Part shown: positions 18,950 through 26,801 of the stretch, in pieces
Numbering within the stretch: the stretch's first letter is position 1
How the letters are laid out: each line of letters opens with the position of its first letter
Source of the DNA: Arenimonas soli
GTDB lineage: Bacteria; Pseudomonadota; Gammaproteobacteria; Xanthomonadales; Xanthomonadaceae
NCBI RefSeq assembly: GCF_014643775.1
Contig: NZ_BMKC01000001.1
Coordinates: forward strand, 806,001 to 870,000
Direction: 5' to 3'
Length of the DNA stretch: 64,000 nucleotides
The notes under the pieces: generated by a model
Databases searched by the model: none
Seen by the model: the letters and a program-made list of their open reading frames with translations, nothing else
Told to the model about the DNA's origin: nothing
Made by a program: the position numbers and the translations under genes

Positions 18950-20170
18950 ATGTACGCCTTCCTCGAAGCCTTCCGCGCCGCGCTGACCAGCCTGATGGCG
19001 CACCGGATGCGCAGTTTCCTCACCACGCTTGGCATCCTGATCGGCACCGCTTCGGTGATCGCCGTGGTGTCGCTGGTGCAGGGGTTCTCGCGTTCGATTT
19101 CCGACCAGTTCTCGGACCTGGGCGGCAGCACGCTCACGCTGCAGCCCTACACGTCGTTCGCCGACGCCAGCCTGGGCAAGGAAAACCGCCTGAGCTTCGA
19201 CGACGTCGACCTGCTGCGCTACCGCATCGCGGGCGTGGGCGACGTGGTGCCGATGATGATGGTGCCGATCAACGGCGTCGGCTACCGCAGCCGCACCGCC
19301 ATGGCCTCGGTCATCGCCACCACGGCCGACTTCACCGCCGTGCGCGGCATCTACCCGCAGAGCGGGCGCTTCATCGTCGAAAGCGACGACCAGAGCCGGC
19401 GCCGGGTGGCGGTGGTCGGCACCAAGGCCATCGAGGACCTTGAGCTGCCCGAAGACCCCGTGGGCGAATACATCCGCCTGGGCAACGAATGGTTCAAGGT
19501 CGTGGGCGTGATGGAAAAACGCGGCGAGCTGCTCGGCATGAGCCAGGACAACTACGTCGTCATTCCCTTCGACGTGGGGCGTGCGATGACCGGCAACGAA
19601 GTGCGCCCGCGCATGTCCATTTCGTTCACGGCCCAGGACCTGGAAGGGGTCGAACCCCTGCGCGAGCGCGTCAAGCGTGCCATCCGGGCCTCGCACCGGA
19701 TCAAGCCGGGCCAGGACGACGACTTCAAGGTCGAGGCGGCGGATTCGTTCGTCAAACAGTTCGAGCAGATCACCGGCACCGCCACCGCGGTGGTGGGCGG
19801 CGTGGTCAGCATCTCGCTGCTGGTCGGCGGCATCGGCATCATGAACATCATGCTGGTGTCGGTGACCGAGCGGACCCGCGAAATCGGCATCCTCAAGGCG
19901 CTGGGCGCGACGCGCCGGGACATCCTGGTGCAGTTCCTGCTCGAGGCCGGCCTGCTGGCCCTGCTGGGCGGACTGATCGGCATCGCGCTCGGTTACGGCG
20001 CCGGCACCCTGGTGTCCTCGATGATCCCCAACTTCCCACCGGCGCAGGTGCCGCTGTGGGTGGTCGCCGCGGCCGCGGGCTTCTCGGCGCTGGTGGGCGT
20101 GGTGTTCGGCATCATGCCGGCGTCGAAAGCCGCCGGCCTGGACCCGATCGAGGCGCTGCGCTACGAGTAG
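18950..20170 (+). CDS. ABC transporter permease, MacB/FtsX family
   Basis: The 406-aa permease has the expected four membrane helices: one after the N-terminal HRMRSFLTTLGILIGTASVI, and three in the last 140 residues, beginning VSISLLVGGIGIMNIMLVSV. Between them lies a large periplasmic core domain (MacB_PCD). The FtsX coupling segment ERTREIGILKALGATRRDIL is intact. It ends the Yip1-adaptor-ATPase-permease operon and converges with the enoyl reductase gene. Confidence 0.94.
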   Translation: MYAFLEAFRAALTSLMAHRMRSFLTTLGILIGTASVIAVVSLVQGFSRSISDQFSDLGGSTLTLQPYTSFADASLGKENRLSFDDVDLLRYRIAGVGDVVPMMMVPINGVGYRSRTAMASVIATTADFTAVRGIYPQSGRFIVESDDQSRRRVAVVGTKAIEDLELPEDPVGEYIRLGNEWFKVVGVMEKRGELLGMSQDNYVVIPFDVGRAMTGNEVRPRMSISFTAQDLEGVEPLRERVKRAIRASHRIKPGQDDDFKVEAADSFVKQFEQITGTATAVVGGVVSISLLVGGIGIMNIMLVSVTERTREIGILKALGATRRDILVQFLLEAGLLALLGGLIGIALGYGAGTLVSSMIPNFPPAQVPLWVVAAAAGFSALVGVVFGIMPASKAAGLDPIEALRYE

Positions 20171-20189
20171 CGCAGCGCGGCAGCGGCCT

Positions 20190-21203
20190 TCAGATGGCGG
20201 CCCGCGAAGGGCCGTTGGGTTCGATCACGATCTTGCCGTCGCGGGCACCGGACGCGGCCGCCTGCACCGCTTCGCGCACGTGGTCGATGCCGTAGCTGGC
20301 CTGGATGCGGGCGTGCAGGGTGCCGTCGGCCACCAGGCCGGCGAGTTCGGCGAACAGCGCCTGGCGCCGCTCCGGCCTTGCCTTGCGGAACCACTGCGCC
20401 AGCCAGAAGCCGCGCAGGTGGATGTCGTTGAAGACCAGGTAACGCGGCGACAGCATGCAGCGGTCGCCGCCCATGGCGCCGTAGTTCACGACCGTGCCGC
20501 CCGGCACCAGGCAGCGCGCCAGGTGCTCGGTGTGCACGCCGCCGACGCAGTCGATGCCCAGCCGCACGTGCACGTCGCCGACGGCGTCGCGCACGCGCTT
20601 GGGCAGGTCTTCGGCGTCCACCAGCACGTGTTCGCCACCCAGGTCGTGCACGGCCTGCACGGCCGAGCTGCGCCGCACGACGTTGATGACGTTGATGCCG
20701 CGCCGGCGCGCCAGCTGCAGCAGGTAGCCGCCGACGGCGGAGTTGGCGGCGTTTTGCACCACCCAGTCGCCCGGCTGCAGTTCGATGATGTCCGAAAGCA
20801 TCAGCGCCGCGGTGGGCGGGTTCACCGTCAGCATGGAAAGCTGCACCGGGTCGACGTCGTGCGGCAGCTTCACGAGGGTCTTGCTGGGCAGGTTGAGGTG
20901 CGTGGTCCAGCTGCCGCAGCCCACGGGCAGCAGCACGATGTCGCCTTCGGTCAGGCCGTGGGCTTCGCCCCGGATGGCTTCGACGCGGCCCACGCCTTCA
21001 TTGCCGCCGACCGCGGGCAACGGCGGCAGCTGGCCGTATTCACCGGTCAGCGTAAGCACGTCGGATGGATTCACCGGCGCGGCCAGCACCGCCACCCGGC
21101 TTTCGCCGGCGGCCGGCGGCGGCAGCTCGAACTCCACGGCACGGATGACCTCGTGCGGCACCGGGCCGCGGGACTCGTAGCGCGCTTGCTTGGGCGTGGA
21201 CAT
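20190..21203 (-). CDS. MECR/ETR-type enoyl reductase (zinc-independent MDR family)
   Basis: The 337-aa oxidoreductase starts at ATG 21203, 2 bp after the rlmJ stop. It matches trans-2-enoyl-CoA/ACP reductases of the MECR type: NPSDVLTLTGEYGQLPPLPA with the probable catalytic Tyr56, GGNEGVGRVEAI, and GDWVVQNAANSAVGGYLLQL in the NADPH-binding region. The structural and catalytic zinc ligands of alcohol dehydrogenases are absent. It may reduce 2-enoyl thioesters in fatty acid metabolism, in parallel with the standard FabI/FabV enzyme, or detoxify unsaturated carbonyls as a quinone-reductase relative. Confidence 0.85.
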   Translation of the reverse strand: MSTPKQARYESRGPVPHEVIRAVEFELPPPAAGESRVAVLAAPVNPSDVLTLTGEYGQLPPLPAVGGNEGVGRVEAIRGEAHGLTEGDIVLLPVGCGSWTTHLNLPSKTLVKLPHDVDPVQLSMLTVNPPTAALMLSDIIELQPGDWVVQNAANSAVGGYLLQLARRRGINVINVVRRSSAVQAVHDLGGEHVLVDAEDLPKRVRDAVGDVHVRLGIDCVGGVHTEHLARCLVPGGTVVNYGAMGGDRCMLSPRYLVFNDIHLRGFWLAQWFRKARPERRQALFAELAGLVADGTLHARIQASYGIDHVREAVQAAASGARDGKIVIEPNGPSRAAI

Positions 21204-21205
21204 GG

Positions 21206-22066
21206 TCAGGGTTTTTCCTGCTTGAGCCAGGTGAGGCGCCAGGAGGCACCGGATTCGCCCATGGCCTGGGCGAGGGGACGCAGGGCCGGTTCGACCGTGC
21301 GTTCGAACTGCCAGGGCGGGTTGATCACCACCATGCCGCTGCCGTTGAGGCGCAGCGGGGAGTCGTCGGGGCGGACCAGCAGCTCGATCGCCAGCGCCGA
21401 CTTCATCGGCAGGTTGGCCAGCTTGCGCATCAGCGGCTGCAGCGGGGCGCGCTGCTTGATCGGATACCACAGGGCGAAAATGCCCTGCGGGAATCGTTCC
21501 AGCCCGTCGCGCAGGGCGGCGGTGATAAGCGGGTATTCCTCGGCCTGCGATTCGTAGGGCGGGTCCACCAGCACCAGTGCCCGGGCGAAGCGGGTGCTGC
21601 CTTCGCGCGGCGGCAGCAGGGCCTTGATCGCGGCGTAGCCGTCGCGCTGGTGCACGTGGCAGCGCGGGTCGCCGTGCAGCAGCGACTTCAGGGCCTCGGC
21701 TTCCTCGGGCTGCAGCTCGCAGGCGGCCAGGCGGTCCTGTTCGCGCAGGGCGCGGGCCACCAGCAGCGGCGAACCGGGGTAGGTGTCGGCACCCGGCGTC
21801 CAGCAGGCCGCCACCGCCGCCAGGTAGGCGGCCAGGGCCGGCGGCTCGGACGGCCGCGTGGCCCACAGCCGGCGGATGCCGGCCTCGGCTTCGCCGGTGC
21901 GCTGGGCCTGGCTGGCGGCCAGGTCGTACTGGCCCCGGCCGGCGTGGGTGTCGAGCACGAAGAAGGGAGCGTCCTTGCGCTTGAGCGCATCGAGCAGGGC
22001 GACCAGGACCAGGTGCTTGAGCACGTCGGCGTGGTTGCCCGCATGGAATCCGTGGCGGTAGTTCAT
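21206..22066 (-). CDS. rlmJ: 23S rRNA (adenine2030-N6)-methyltransferase
   Basis: The 286-aa enzyme methylates A2030 of 23S rRNA. The start MNYRHGFHAGNHADVLKHLV is diagnostic of RlmJ. It is followed by the SAM-binding strand PFFVLDTHAGRGQYDL and the N6-methyltransferase motif LVLVDPPYE. The start at ATG 22066 is chosen because the conserved N-terminus begins there. The gene heads a short unit with the enoyl reductase 2 bp downstream and is divergent from the DUF885 gene. Confidence 0.95.
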   Translation of the reverse strand: MNYRHGFHAGNHADVLKHLVLVALLDALKRKDAPFFVLDTHAGRGQYDLAASQAQRTGEAEAGIRRLWATRPSEPPALAAYLAAVAACWTPGADTYPGSPLLVARALREQDRLAACELQPEEAEALKSLLHGDPRCHVHQRDGYAAIKALLPPREGSTRFARALVLVDPPYESQAEEYPLITAALRDGLERFPQGIFALWYPIKQRAPLQPLMRKLANLPMKSALAIELLVRPDDSPLRLNGSGMVVINPPWQFERTVEPALRPLAQAMGESGASWRLTWLKQEKP

Positions 22067-22139
22067 GGTCGCCAGTGTAGCGCCCGGCGGACCGCGCGGC
22101 GCGGGCTCTGCTAAGGTTCCGGGCATTCCCGGAGGCCCC

Positions 22140-23960
22140 ATGAAGACCCTGTTCAAGTTCCTTGCCTGGACCCTGCTCGCCCTGATCCTGGCCGCCGTCG
22201 CGCTGGGCCTGCACACCGCCTACGGCAAGCCCCTGAAGATCGGCTGGTTCTACGAGCGGGTGTTCATCGAGTACGCGCTCGACGACCCGGAGATGCTGAC
22301 CTCCCTGCGCATGCTGCCGCCCTGGCTGAACTGGTACGGCGACGACCTCACCGACCGGTCGCCGGCGCAGGCGCGCGCCATGCAGGAAAAGCTGCGCGAG
22401 GACCTGGCCACCCTGCGCAGCTACGACCGCGCCGAGCTGGACGAATCCAGCCAGCTGTCCTACGACATCCTCGAGTATTTCCTGGCCGTGCAGCACGAAG
22501 GCGAGCGGTTCGCCCGGCACGACTATCCGCTCAACCCCCTGTTCGGCGTCCAGAACGGCCTGCCGACCTTTCTGGCCGTGCAGCATGCCGTCAATTCCGA
22601 GGGCGACGCCGAGGATTACCTGGCGCGGCTGGGAAAGTTCCCGGAAATGGCCGGGCAGGTGCTCGAAGGCCTGCGCGAGCGCGAACAGGCCGGCATCCTG
22701 CCGCCGACCTTCGTGGTGGAGAAAGTGCTGGCGGAAATGCGCGCCTTCGAACAGGCGCCGGCGACGCAGAACATCCTGTACACCTCGTTCGAAGGAAAGC
22801 TGGCGAAGCTTCCCGAAGGCGAAATCGACGACAAGTCGCGCGAGTCGCTGCTTGAACGGGCCCAGGCCGCCATCACCGGCAGCGTGCAGCCCGCCTACCG
22901 CGAGTTCATCGATTACTACGCGCAGCTGCTGCCCCGCACCAAGGGCAACCACGGCGTCTGGTCGCTGCCCGATGGCGATGCGTATTACGCCTGGGCGGCG
23001 CGCATGCACACCAGCACCGACATGACGCCCGCGCAGATCCACCAGCTGGGCCTGGACGAGGTCGCCCGCATCGAAGCCGAGATGCACGCGATCCTGGTGG
23101 CCGAAGGGCTGGCCGAGGGCAGCATCGGCGAACGCGTGCAGGTGATCGCCACGCGGCCCGACCAGCTCTACCCGGACACCGACGAAGGTCGCGCGGCGAT
23201 CATCGCGGACTTCACGGCCATCATCGAAGAGATCGACGCCGGGCTTGGGGACGCCTTCAATGTCCGTCCGAAACAGGGCGTGGTGGTGGAGCGCGTACCC
23301 GAGTTCCGCGAAAAGACCGCGCCGGGCGCCTACTACAATCCCCCCGCTTTCGACGGTTCGCGGCCCGGCATCTTCTCGATCAACCTGCGCAACACCGCCG
23401 AGGTGGCGCGTTTCGGCATGCGCACGCTGGCCTACCACGAAGCCATCCCCGGCCATCATTTCCAGACCACCATCCAGCAGGAACTGACCGGGGTGCCGAC
23501 CTTCCGCAAGGTGCTGCCGTTCACGGCGTTCTCGGAGGGCTGGGCGCTGTACACCGAACAGCTGGCCTGGGAACTGGGCTTCCAGGACGAACCGCTCGAC
23601 AACCTGGGCCGCCTGCAGGGCGAGATGATGCGTGCGGTGCGCCTGGTGGTGGACACCGGCCTGCACGACAAGCGCTGGACCCGCGAACAGGCCATCGCTT
23701 ACATGCTGGAAAAGACCGGCATGCCGGAAACCGACGTGGTGGCCGAGATCGAGCGCTACCTGGTGATGCCCGGCCAGGCGCTGGCCTACAAGGTCGGCAT
23801 GCAGAAGATCCTGGAACTGCGCGAACGGGCAAGAACAAGGCTCGGTGATCGCTTCGACCTGGCGGCCTTCCACGACCTGTTGCTGACCGGCGGCGACCTG
23901 CCGCTGGCCCTGCTCGAACAGCGGGTCGATGCCTGGATCGCGGAGCAGGCCGGCCAGTGA
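22140..23960 (+). CDS. DUF885 family zinc peptidase-like protein
   Basis: The 606-aa protein starts at ATG 22140 with GGAGG five bases upstream. An N-terminal hydrophobic segment (FLAWTLLALILAAVALGLHT) acts as signal or anchor and places it in the periplasm. The family metal site HEAIPGHHFQTTIQQ lies near residue 440, with YTEQLAWELG following. Characterised relatives include carboxypeptidase-like enzymes and PelA-linked proteins, but most DUF885 members are uncharacterised. It overlaps the GNAT gene by 4 bp. Confidence 0.88.
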   Translation: MKTLFKFLAWTLLALILAAVALGLHTAYGKPLKIGWFYERVFIEYALDDPEMLTSLRMLPPWLNWYGDDLTDRSPAQARAMQEKLREDLATLRSYDRAELDESSQLSYDILEYFLAVQHEGERFARHDYPLNPLFGVQNGLPTFLAVQHAVNSEGDAEDYLARLGKFPEMAGQVLEGLREREQAGILPPTFVVEKVLAEMRAFEQAPATQNILYTSFEGKLAKLPEGEIDDKSRESLLERAQAAITGSVQPAYREFIDYYAQLLPRTKGNHGVWSLPDGDAYYAWAARMHTSTDMTPAQIHQLGLDEVARIEAEMHAILVAEGLAEGSIGERVQVIATRPDQLYPDTDEGRAAIIADFTAIIEEIDAGLGDAFNVRPKQGVVVERVPEFREKTAPGAYYNPPAFDGSRPGIFSINLRNTAEVARFGMRTLAYHEAIPGHHFQTTIQQELTGVPTFRKVLPFTAFSEGWALYTEQLAWELGFQDEPLDNLGRLQGEMMRAVRLVVDTGLHDKRWTREQAIAYMLEKTGMPETDVVAEIERYLVMPGQALAYKVGMQKILELRERARTRLGDRFDLAAFHDLLLTGGDLPLALLEQRVDAWIAEQAGQ

Positions 23961-24559
23961 GTCCCGGCATCACGGTCCGGCGCCTGGCGGGCGCCGGCAT
24001 CGGCCCCTGGCTGGACGACGTGGCGCGGCTGCGCGTGGCGGTGTTCCGCGACTGGCCCTACCTGTACGAAGGCGACCCGGCCTACGAACGCGAGTACCTG
24101 CAGGCCTACGCGAACTCGGCCGACAGCGCCGTGGTGCTCGCCTTCGACGGCGACAGGGTGGTCGGCGCCTCGACCGGGCTGCCGCTCGCCGACGACAGCG
24201 CCGAGTTCCGCAAGCCCTTCCTGGACGCGGGGCGGTCGGTGGAGGAAGTGTTCTATTTCGGCGAGTCCGTATTGCTGCCGGCATACCGCGGCCAGGGCCT
24301 CGGCCACCGGTTCTTCGACGAACGCGAGGCGCACGCCGCATCCCTGGGTCGATTCGACTTCACGGCGTTCTGCGCCGTGGATCGCGACCCGACCGACCCG
24401 CGCCGCCCGCCCGGGCACCGGGGCAACGAAGCCTTCTGGGAAAAACGCGGCTACGTCCGGCAGCCGGGACTCACCGTGCGCCTGGCCTGGCGCGAGATCG
24501 GCGAAGACGAACCATCGGAAAAGCCGCTGACCTTTTGGCTGCGCCCGCTCGGACACTGA
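23957..24559 (+). CDS. GNAT-family N-acetyltransferase
   Basis: The 200-aa protein starts at GTG 23957, which overlaps the upstream stop (GTGA). The acetyl-CoA-binding motif A is seen in GESVLLPAYRGQGLGHRFFD at about 96-115 (core RGQGLG). A long RFDFTAFCAVDRDPTDPRRP segment precedes the last strands, a pattern of a GNAT subgroup whose substrate is unknown. It is co-translated with the DUF885 peptidase. The inverted repeat region begins just after its stop. Confidence 0.88.
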   Translation: MSPGITVRRLAGAGIGPWLDDVARLRVAVFRDWPYLYEGDPAYEREYLQAYANSADSAVVLAFDGDRVVGASTGLPLADDSAEFRKPFLDAGRSVEEVFYFGESVLLPAYRGQGLGHRFFDEREAHAASLGRFDFTAFCAVDRDPTDPRRPPGHRGNEAFWEKRGYVRQPGLTVRLAWREIGEDEPSEKPLTFWLRPLGH

Positions 24560-24642
24560 TGCACCCCGCGTGGGAGGGACTTCAGTCTCTTGCCCCTTGG
24601 CCTTCGGCCAAGCAAAGCGTCGCAACTGCAGCTGCCGCGGGT

Positions 24643-24752
24643 GGAGGCGCCGCGTCTTCGCCCCGACCGACACGCCGTGAACCCATCCATGGGGGCTTCT
24701 CGTCGACATCCATGTCTCCGAGAGTCGGCCGGGGCGAAGACGCGACACCTCC
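24643..24752. repeat. stem-loop unit 1 of the composite repeat
   Basis: Arms 24651-24671 and 24724-24744 are complementary at 20 of 21 positions and are extended by GGAGG/CCTCC ends. The loop contains a 21-base segment at 24701-24721 (core GACATCCATGTC) identical to the reverse complement of 24909-24929 in unit 2, although the stems of the two units differ. Confidence 0.7.
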
Positions 24753-24877
24753 TCAACGCCACGTAGTGACGGACGGGAGAGCAGTCTTTCAGCAGATCGC
24801 AACCTCAGCGCGTTCGTTGCAGACAGGCAAGCCCGCATCCCGCCTTTGATCTTCTGGCGGCCCCGACGTCCATTCCA

Positions 24878-24987
24878 GGAGGTAGCGTGCAGTCGCCCTG
24901 GCCGACCTTCGGAGACATGGATGTCGACGAAGAGCCTACAGGGACGTACTTGCGGCGTGTCGGCCAGGGCGACTGCACGCTGCCTCC
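24878..24987. repeat. stem-loop unit 2 of the composite repeat (opposite orientation)
   Basis: Arms 24878-24906 and 24959-24987 pair at 28 of 29 positions. The loop carries the same conserved segment as unit 1 in reverse orientation (24909-24929). The stem sequence is different from unit 1 but fully self-complementary, which points to selection for the folded structure. Confidence 0.7.
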
Positions 24988-25059
24988 ACCCGCGCAACGA
25001 GCGGAGGCGACACTTGGCCGAAGGCCAAGAGCAGAGGCACTGAGGACCCTCCCACGGCG

Positions 25060-25593
25060 TCACGCCGGAGCGACGATCCAAAGGGACAGTGTGCCCAGGG
25101 CGAGCCCGATGCCGGTGGCGGCGAGCACGTCGCTGGGGTAGTGCAGGCCCAGCACGATGCGCGAAGCGGCGACGCTGGCGGCGAAGGGCAGCAGCAGCGG
25201 CGCCAGGCCCGGGTAGTGGGCGAGGGCGACCATGGTGAAGGCCACCGCGTGCAGCGTGTGGCCGGACGGGAAACTGAACTCGTCCAGCGGCGCCACCCAG
25301 GCACGGATGCGCCCGTCCGCGGCGAAAGGGCGGGGGCGCCGGGTCCAGCGCTTGAGCTTGCGGTACAGCAGCAGCGCCACCAGGCCGGTGGCCGCCAGTT
25401 GCGCCGACACCGCCAGGCCGCGCCAGCCGTCGAAGACGATCAGCGCGGCCATCAGCGCATACCAGAACGCGCCGTCACCCAGGCGGCTGACGGCGCGGAA
25501 CCAGGCGCGCACGATGCTGCGCGTGCCCCAGCGGTTGGCGACGAGGCACCAGGCTTGTTCGCGGTCCGACAATCGACGGACCCGGACGTTCAC
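25060..25593 (-). CDS. PAP2-superfamily membrane phosphatase
   Basis: The 177-aa membrane enzyme has the full acid phosphatase signature: K81x6R88P89 (KRWTRRPRP), P109SGH112 (FSFPSGHTLHA) and S144Rx5H151xxxD155 (SRIVLGLHYPSD). Five to six membrane helices are visible. Such enzymes hydrolyse phosphatidate, lysophosphatidate, prenyl diphosphates or glycerophosphate head groups. It starts at GTG 25593 inside the glycosyltransferase stop (GTGA), so the two are co-translated. A Pho-box-like site upstream of the pair suggests phosphate-starvation control, fitting a phosphatidate phosphatase that supplies diacylglycerol. Confidence 0.9.
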   Translation of the reverse strand: MNVRVRRLSDREQAWCLVANRWGTRSIVRAWFRAVSRLGDGAFWYALMAALIVFDGWRGLAVSAQLAATGLVALLLYRKLKRWTRRPRPFAADGRIRAWVAPLDEFSFPSGHTLHAVAFTMVALAHYPGLAPLLLPFAASVAASRIVLGLHYPSDVLAATGIGLALGTLSLWIVAPA

Positions 25594-26735
25594 GCCGCCT
25601 GCTCCCGGCGGCCACCCAGCCCGGCCAGCAACGTGGCGAAGTCGCGCGCCACCTGGCCCGGGTGCAGGTGGTGCACGGCGCGCCGAGCCGATTCGCCCTG
25701 GTGGCGCAGGCCGTCGCCGGTGGCGGTGGCCACCAGTGCCTGCACGAAACCCGGTTCGTCGCCGAAATCCACCGCCGCGCCGTGCAGGCCGTTGCGCAGG
25801 TGTTCGCGCGCGGCGCCGTAGTCGAAGGCCACCGTGGCGATGCCGCTGGCCATCGCTTCTAGCGTGACGTTGCCGAAGGTTTCCGACAGGCTGGGGAAAC
25901 AGAACAGGTCGGCGCTGGCGAAGTGCCGCGCCAGGTCTTCGCCGCGCAGCACGCCGGCGAACAGGAAGTCGGGGTTGGCCGCCTGCAGGCCCGCGCGCGC
26001 CGGCCCGTCGCCGACCCAGACGAAGCGTGCATCCGGCCTGAGCTTCTGCAGTTCGCGATAGGCGCGCACCGCCAGCGGCAGGTTCTTTTCCGGGGCGATG
26101 CGGCCCACGTGCACCAGTACCGGCGCATCGTCGGCGGCGCCCCAGCGGGCGCGAAGCGACGGGTCGCGGAAGTCGGGATGGAAGCCGTTCGTGTCCACCG
26201 CCCGGCCCAGGTGCGCGACCCGGCGGAAGCCCTGCTGCGCCAGCTGGTCGCGCAGTTCGGCGGTGGGCACCAGGGTGGCGTCGGCGCGGTTGTGGAAGCG
26301 GCGCAGCCAGGCGAACACCCAGGGGCTGAGGAAGCCCGCGCCGTAGCGGCCCACGTAATCGTCGAAGCGGGTATGGAAACCGGTGGCGACCGGGATGCCG
26401 AGCTGGCGGCAGGCGCGCAGCGCCGACCAGCCCAGCGGGCCTTCGGTGGCGATGTAGACGGCGTCTGGACGCTGGGCCCGCCAGCGCGCCTGCAGCCGGC
26501 GGCCGGCCGGCAGGCCGAAGCGCAGGCCCGGGTAGCGCGGGATCGGCGCGCCTTCGACCAGCAACAGCATCGGATCCGGCCGCGGGCCGTCGTGCTCGCG
26601 TTCGGGGCGCACCACGCCGACCGCGTGGCCCAGGCCACGCAGCCCCTGCTCCAGTGATTGCACGGTCAGGGCGACGCCGTTGACGTCGGGCGGGTAGGTT
26701 TCTGTGACCAGTTCGATGTGCAGGCGCTTGTCCAT
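25590..26735 (-). CDS. GT4-family glycosyltransferase, probable glycolipid synthase
   Basis: The 381-aa cytoplasmic or membrane-associated enzyme starts at ATG 26735 (MDKRLHIELVTETYPPDVNG), just downstream of the Pho-box-like site; a 12-residue extension to 26771 would overlap that site. The N-terminal acceptor domain has FHTRFDDYVGRYGAGFL. The C-terminal domain has VLVHVGRIAPEKNLPLAVRA and the EX7E donor motif SETFGNVTLEAMASG. It resembles the SQD2/PimB/diacylglycerol glycosyltransferase branch of GT4. Translational coupling to a PAP2 phosphatase and position behind phoBR-ppk-ppx suggest that it makes a phosphorus-free glycolipid. The sugar donor is unknown. Confidence 0.85.
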   Translation of the reverse strand: MDKRLHIELVTETYPPDVNGVALTVQSLEQGLRGLGHAVGVVRPEREHDGPRPDPMLLLVEGAPIPRYPGLRFGLPAGRRLQARWRAQRPDAVYIATEGPLGWSALRACRQLGIPVATGFHTRFDDYVGRYGAGFLSPWVFAWLRRFHNRADATLVPTAELRDQLAQQGFRRVAHLGRAVDTNGFHPDFRDPSLRARWGAADDAPVLVHVGRIAPEKNLPLAVRAYRELQKLRPDARFVWVGDGPARAGLQAANPDFLFAGVLRGEDLARHFASADLFCFPSLSETFGNVTLEAMASGIATVAFDYGAAREHLRNGLHGAAVDFGDEPGFVQALVATATGDGLRHQGESARRAVHHLHPGQVARDFATLLAGLGGRREQAA

Positions 26736-26769
26736 GCGCCGAAGATTGCCGCCCTCGTGTGCCAGGCCC

Positions 26770-26787
26770 ATGACCGGGGCATGACGC
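26770..26787 (-). promoter_or_regulatory. Pho-box-like direct repeat upstream of the GT4-PAP2 pair
   Basis: On the minus strand the 18 bases GCGTCAT-GCCC-CGGTCAT have two GTCAT cores exactly 11 bp apart, as in the E. coli Pho box (two 7-mers and a 4-bp spacer). The site is in the 66-bp gap after ppx and 35 bp upstream of the glycosyltransferase ATG. No good -10 hexamer is visible after it. Confidence 0.55.
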
Positions 26788-26801
26788 CGGCGTTACGGCG
26801 G

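Larger units (their letters stand above)
24569..25058. repeat. two inverted copies of a composite hairpin repeat (~490 bp non-coding region)
   Basis: This is the only gene-free stretch over 300 bp. The outer arms (24569-24623 and 25008-25058) are inverted copies beginning GTGGGAGGG. Each contains its own small palindrome, CTTGGCC-TTC-GGCCAAG at 24596-24612 and the mirror at 25013-25029. Inside each arm lies a larger stem-loop, annotated separately. The 125-bp centre (24753-24877) shows nothing recognisable. Short open frames here are not believed to be genes. The arrangement suggests two head-to-head repeat insertions or one miniature element with long terminal inverted repeats. The stop codon of the PAP2 gene lies 2 bp from its right edge. 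Confidence 0.75.

Noticed and set aside
20190-23873. 1227-aa continuous minus-strand frame
   Set aside because: Only the last 337 residues are real (enoyl reductase); the rest runs through rlmJ in the wrong frame and antisense to the DUF885 gene.
23786-25081. 431-aa minus-strand frame across the repeat region
   Set aside because: Composed of repeat-derived and antisense sequence; it overlaps the DUF885 and GNAT genes and has no family features.
24846-25141. short plus-strand frames within the composite repeat
   Set aside because: They translate repeat arms and loop, vary with the stem sequence, and lack ribosome sites.
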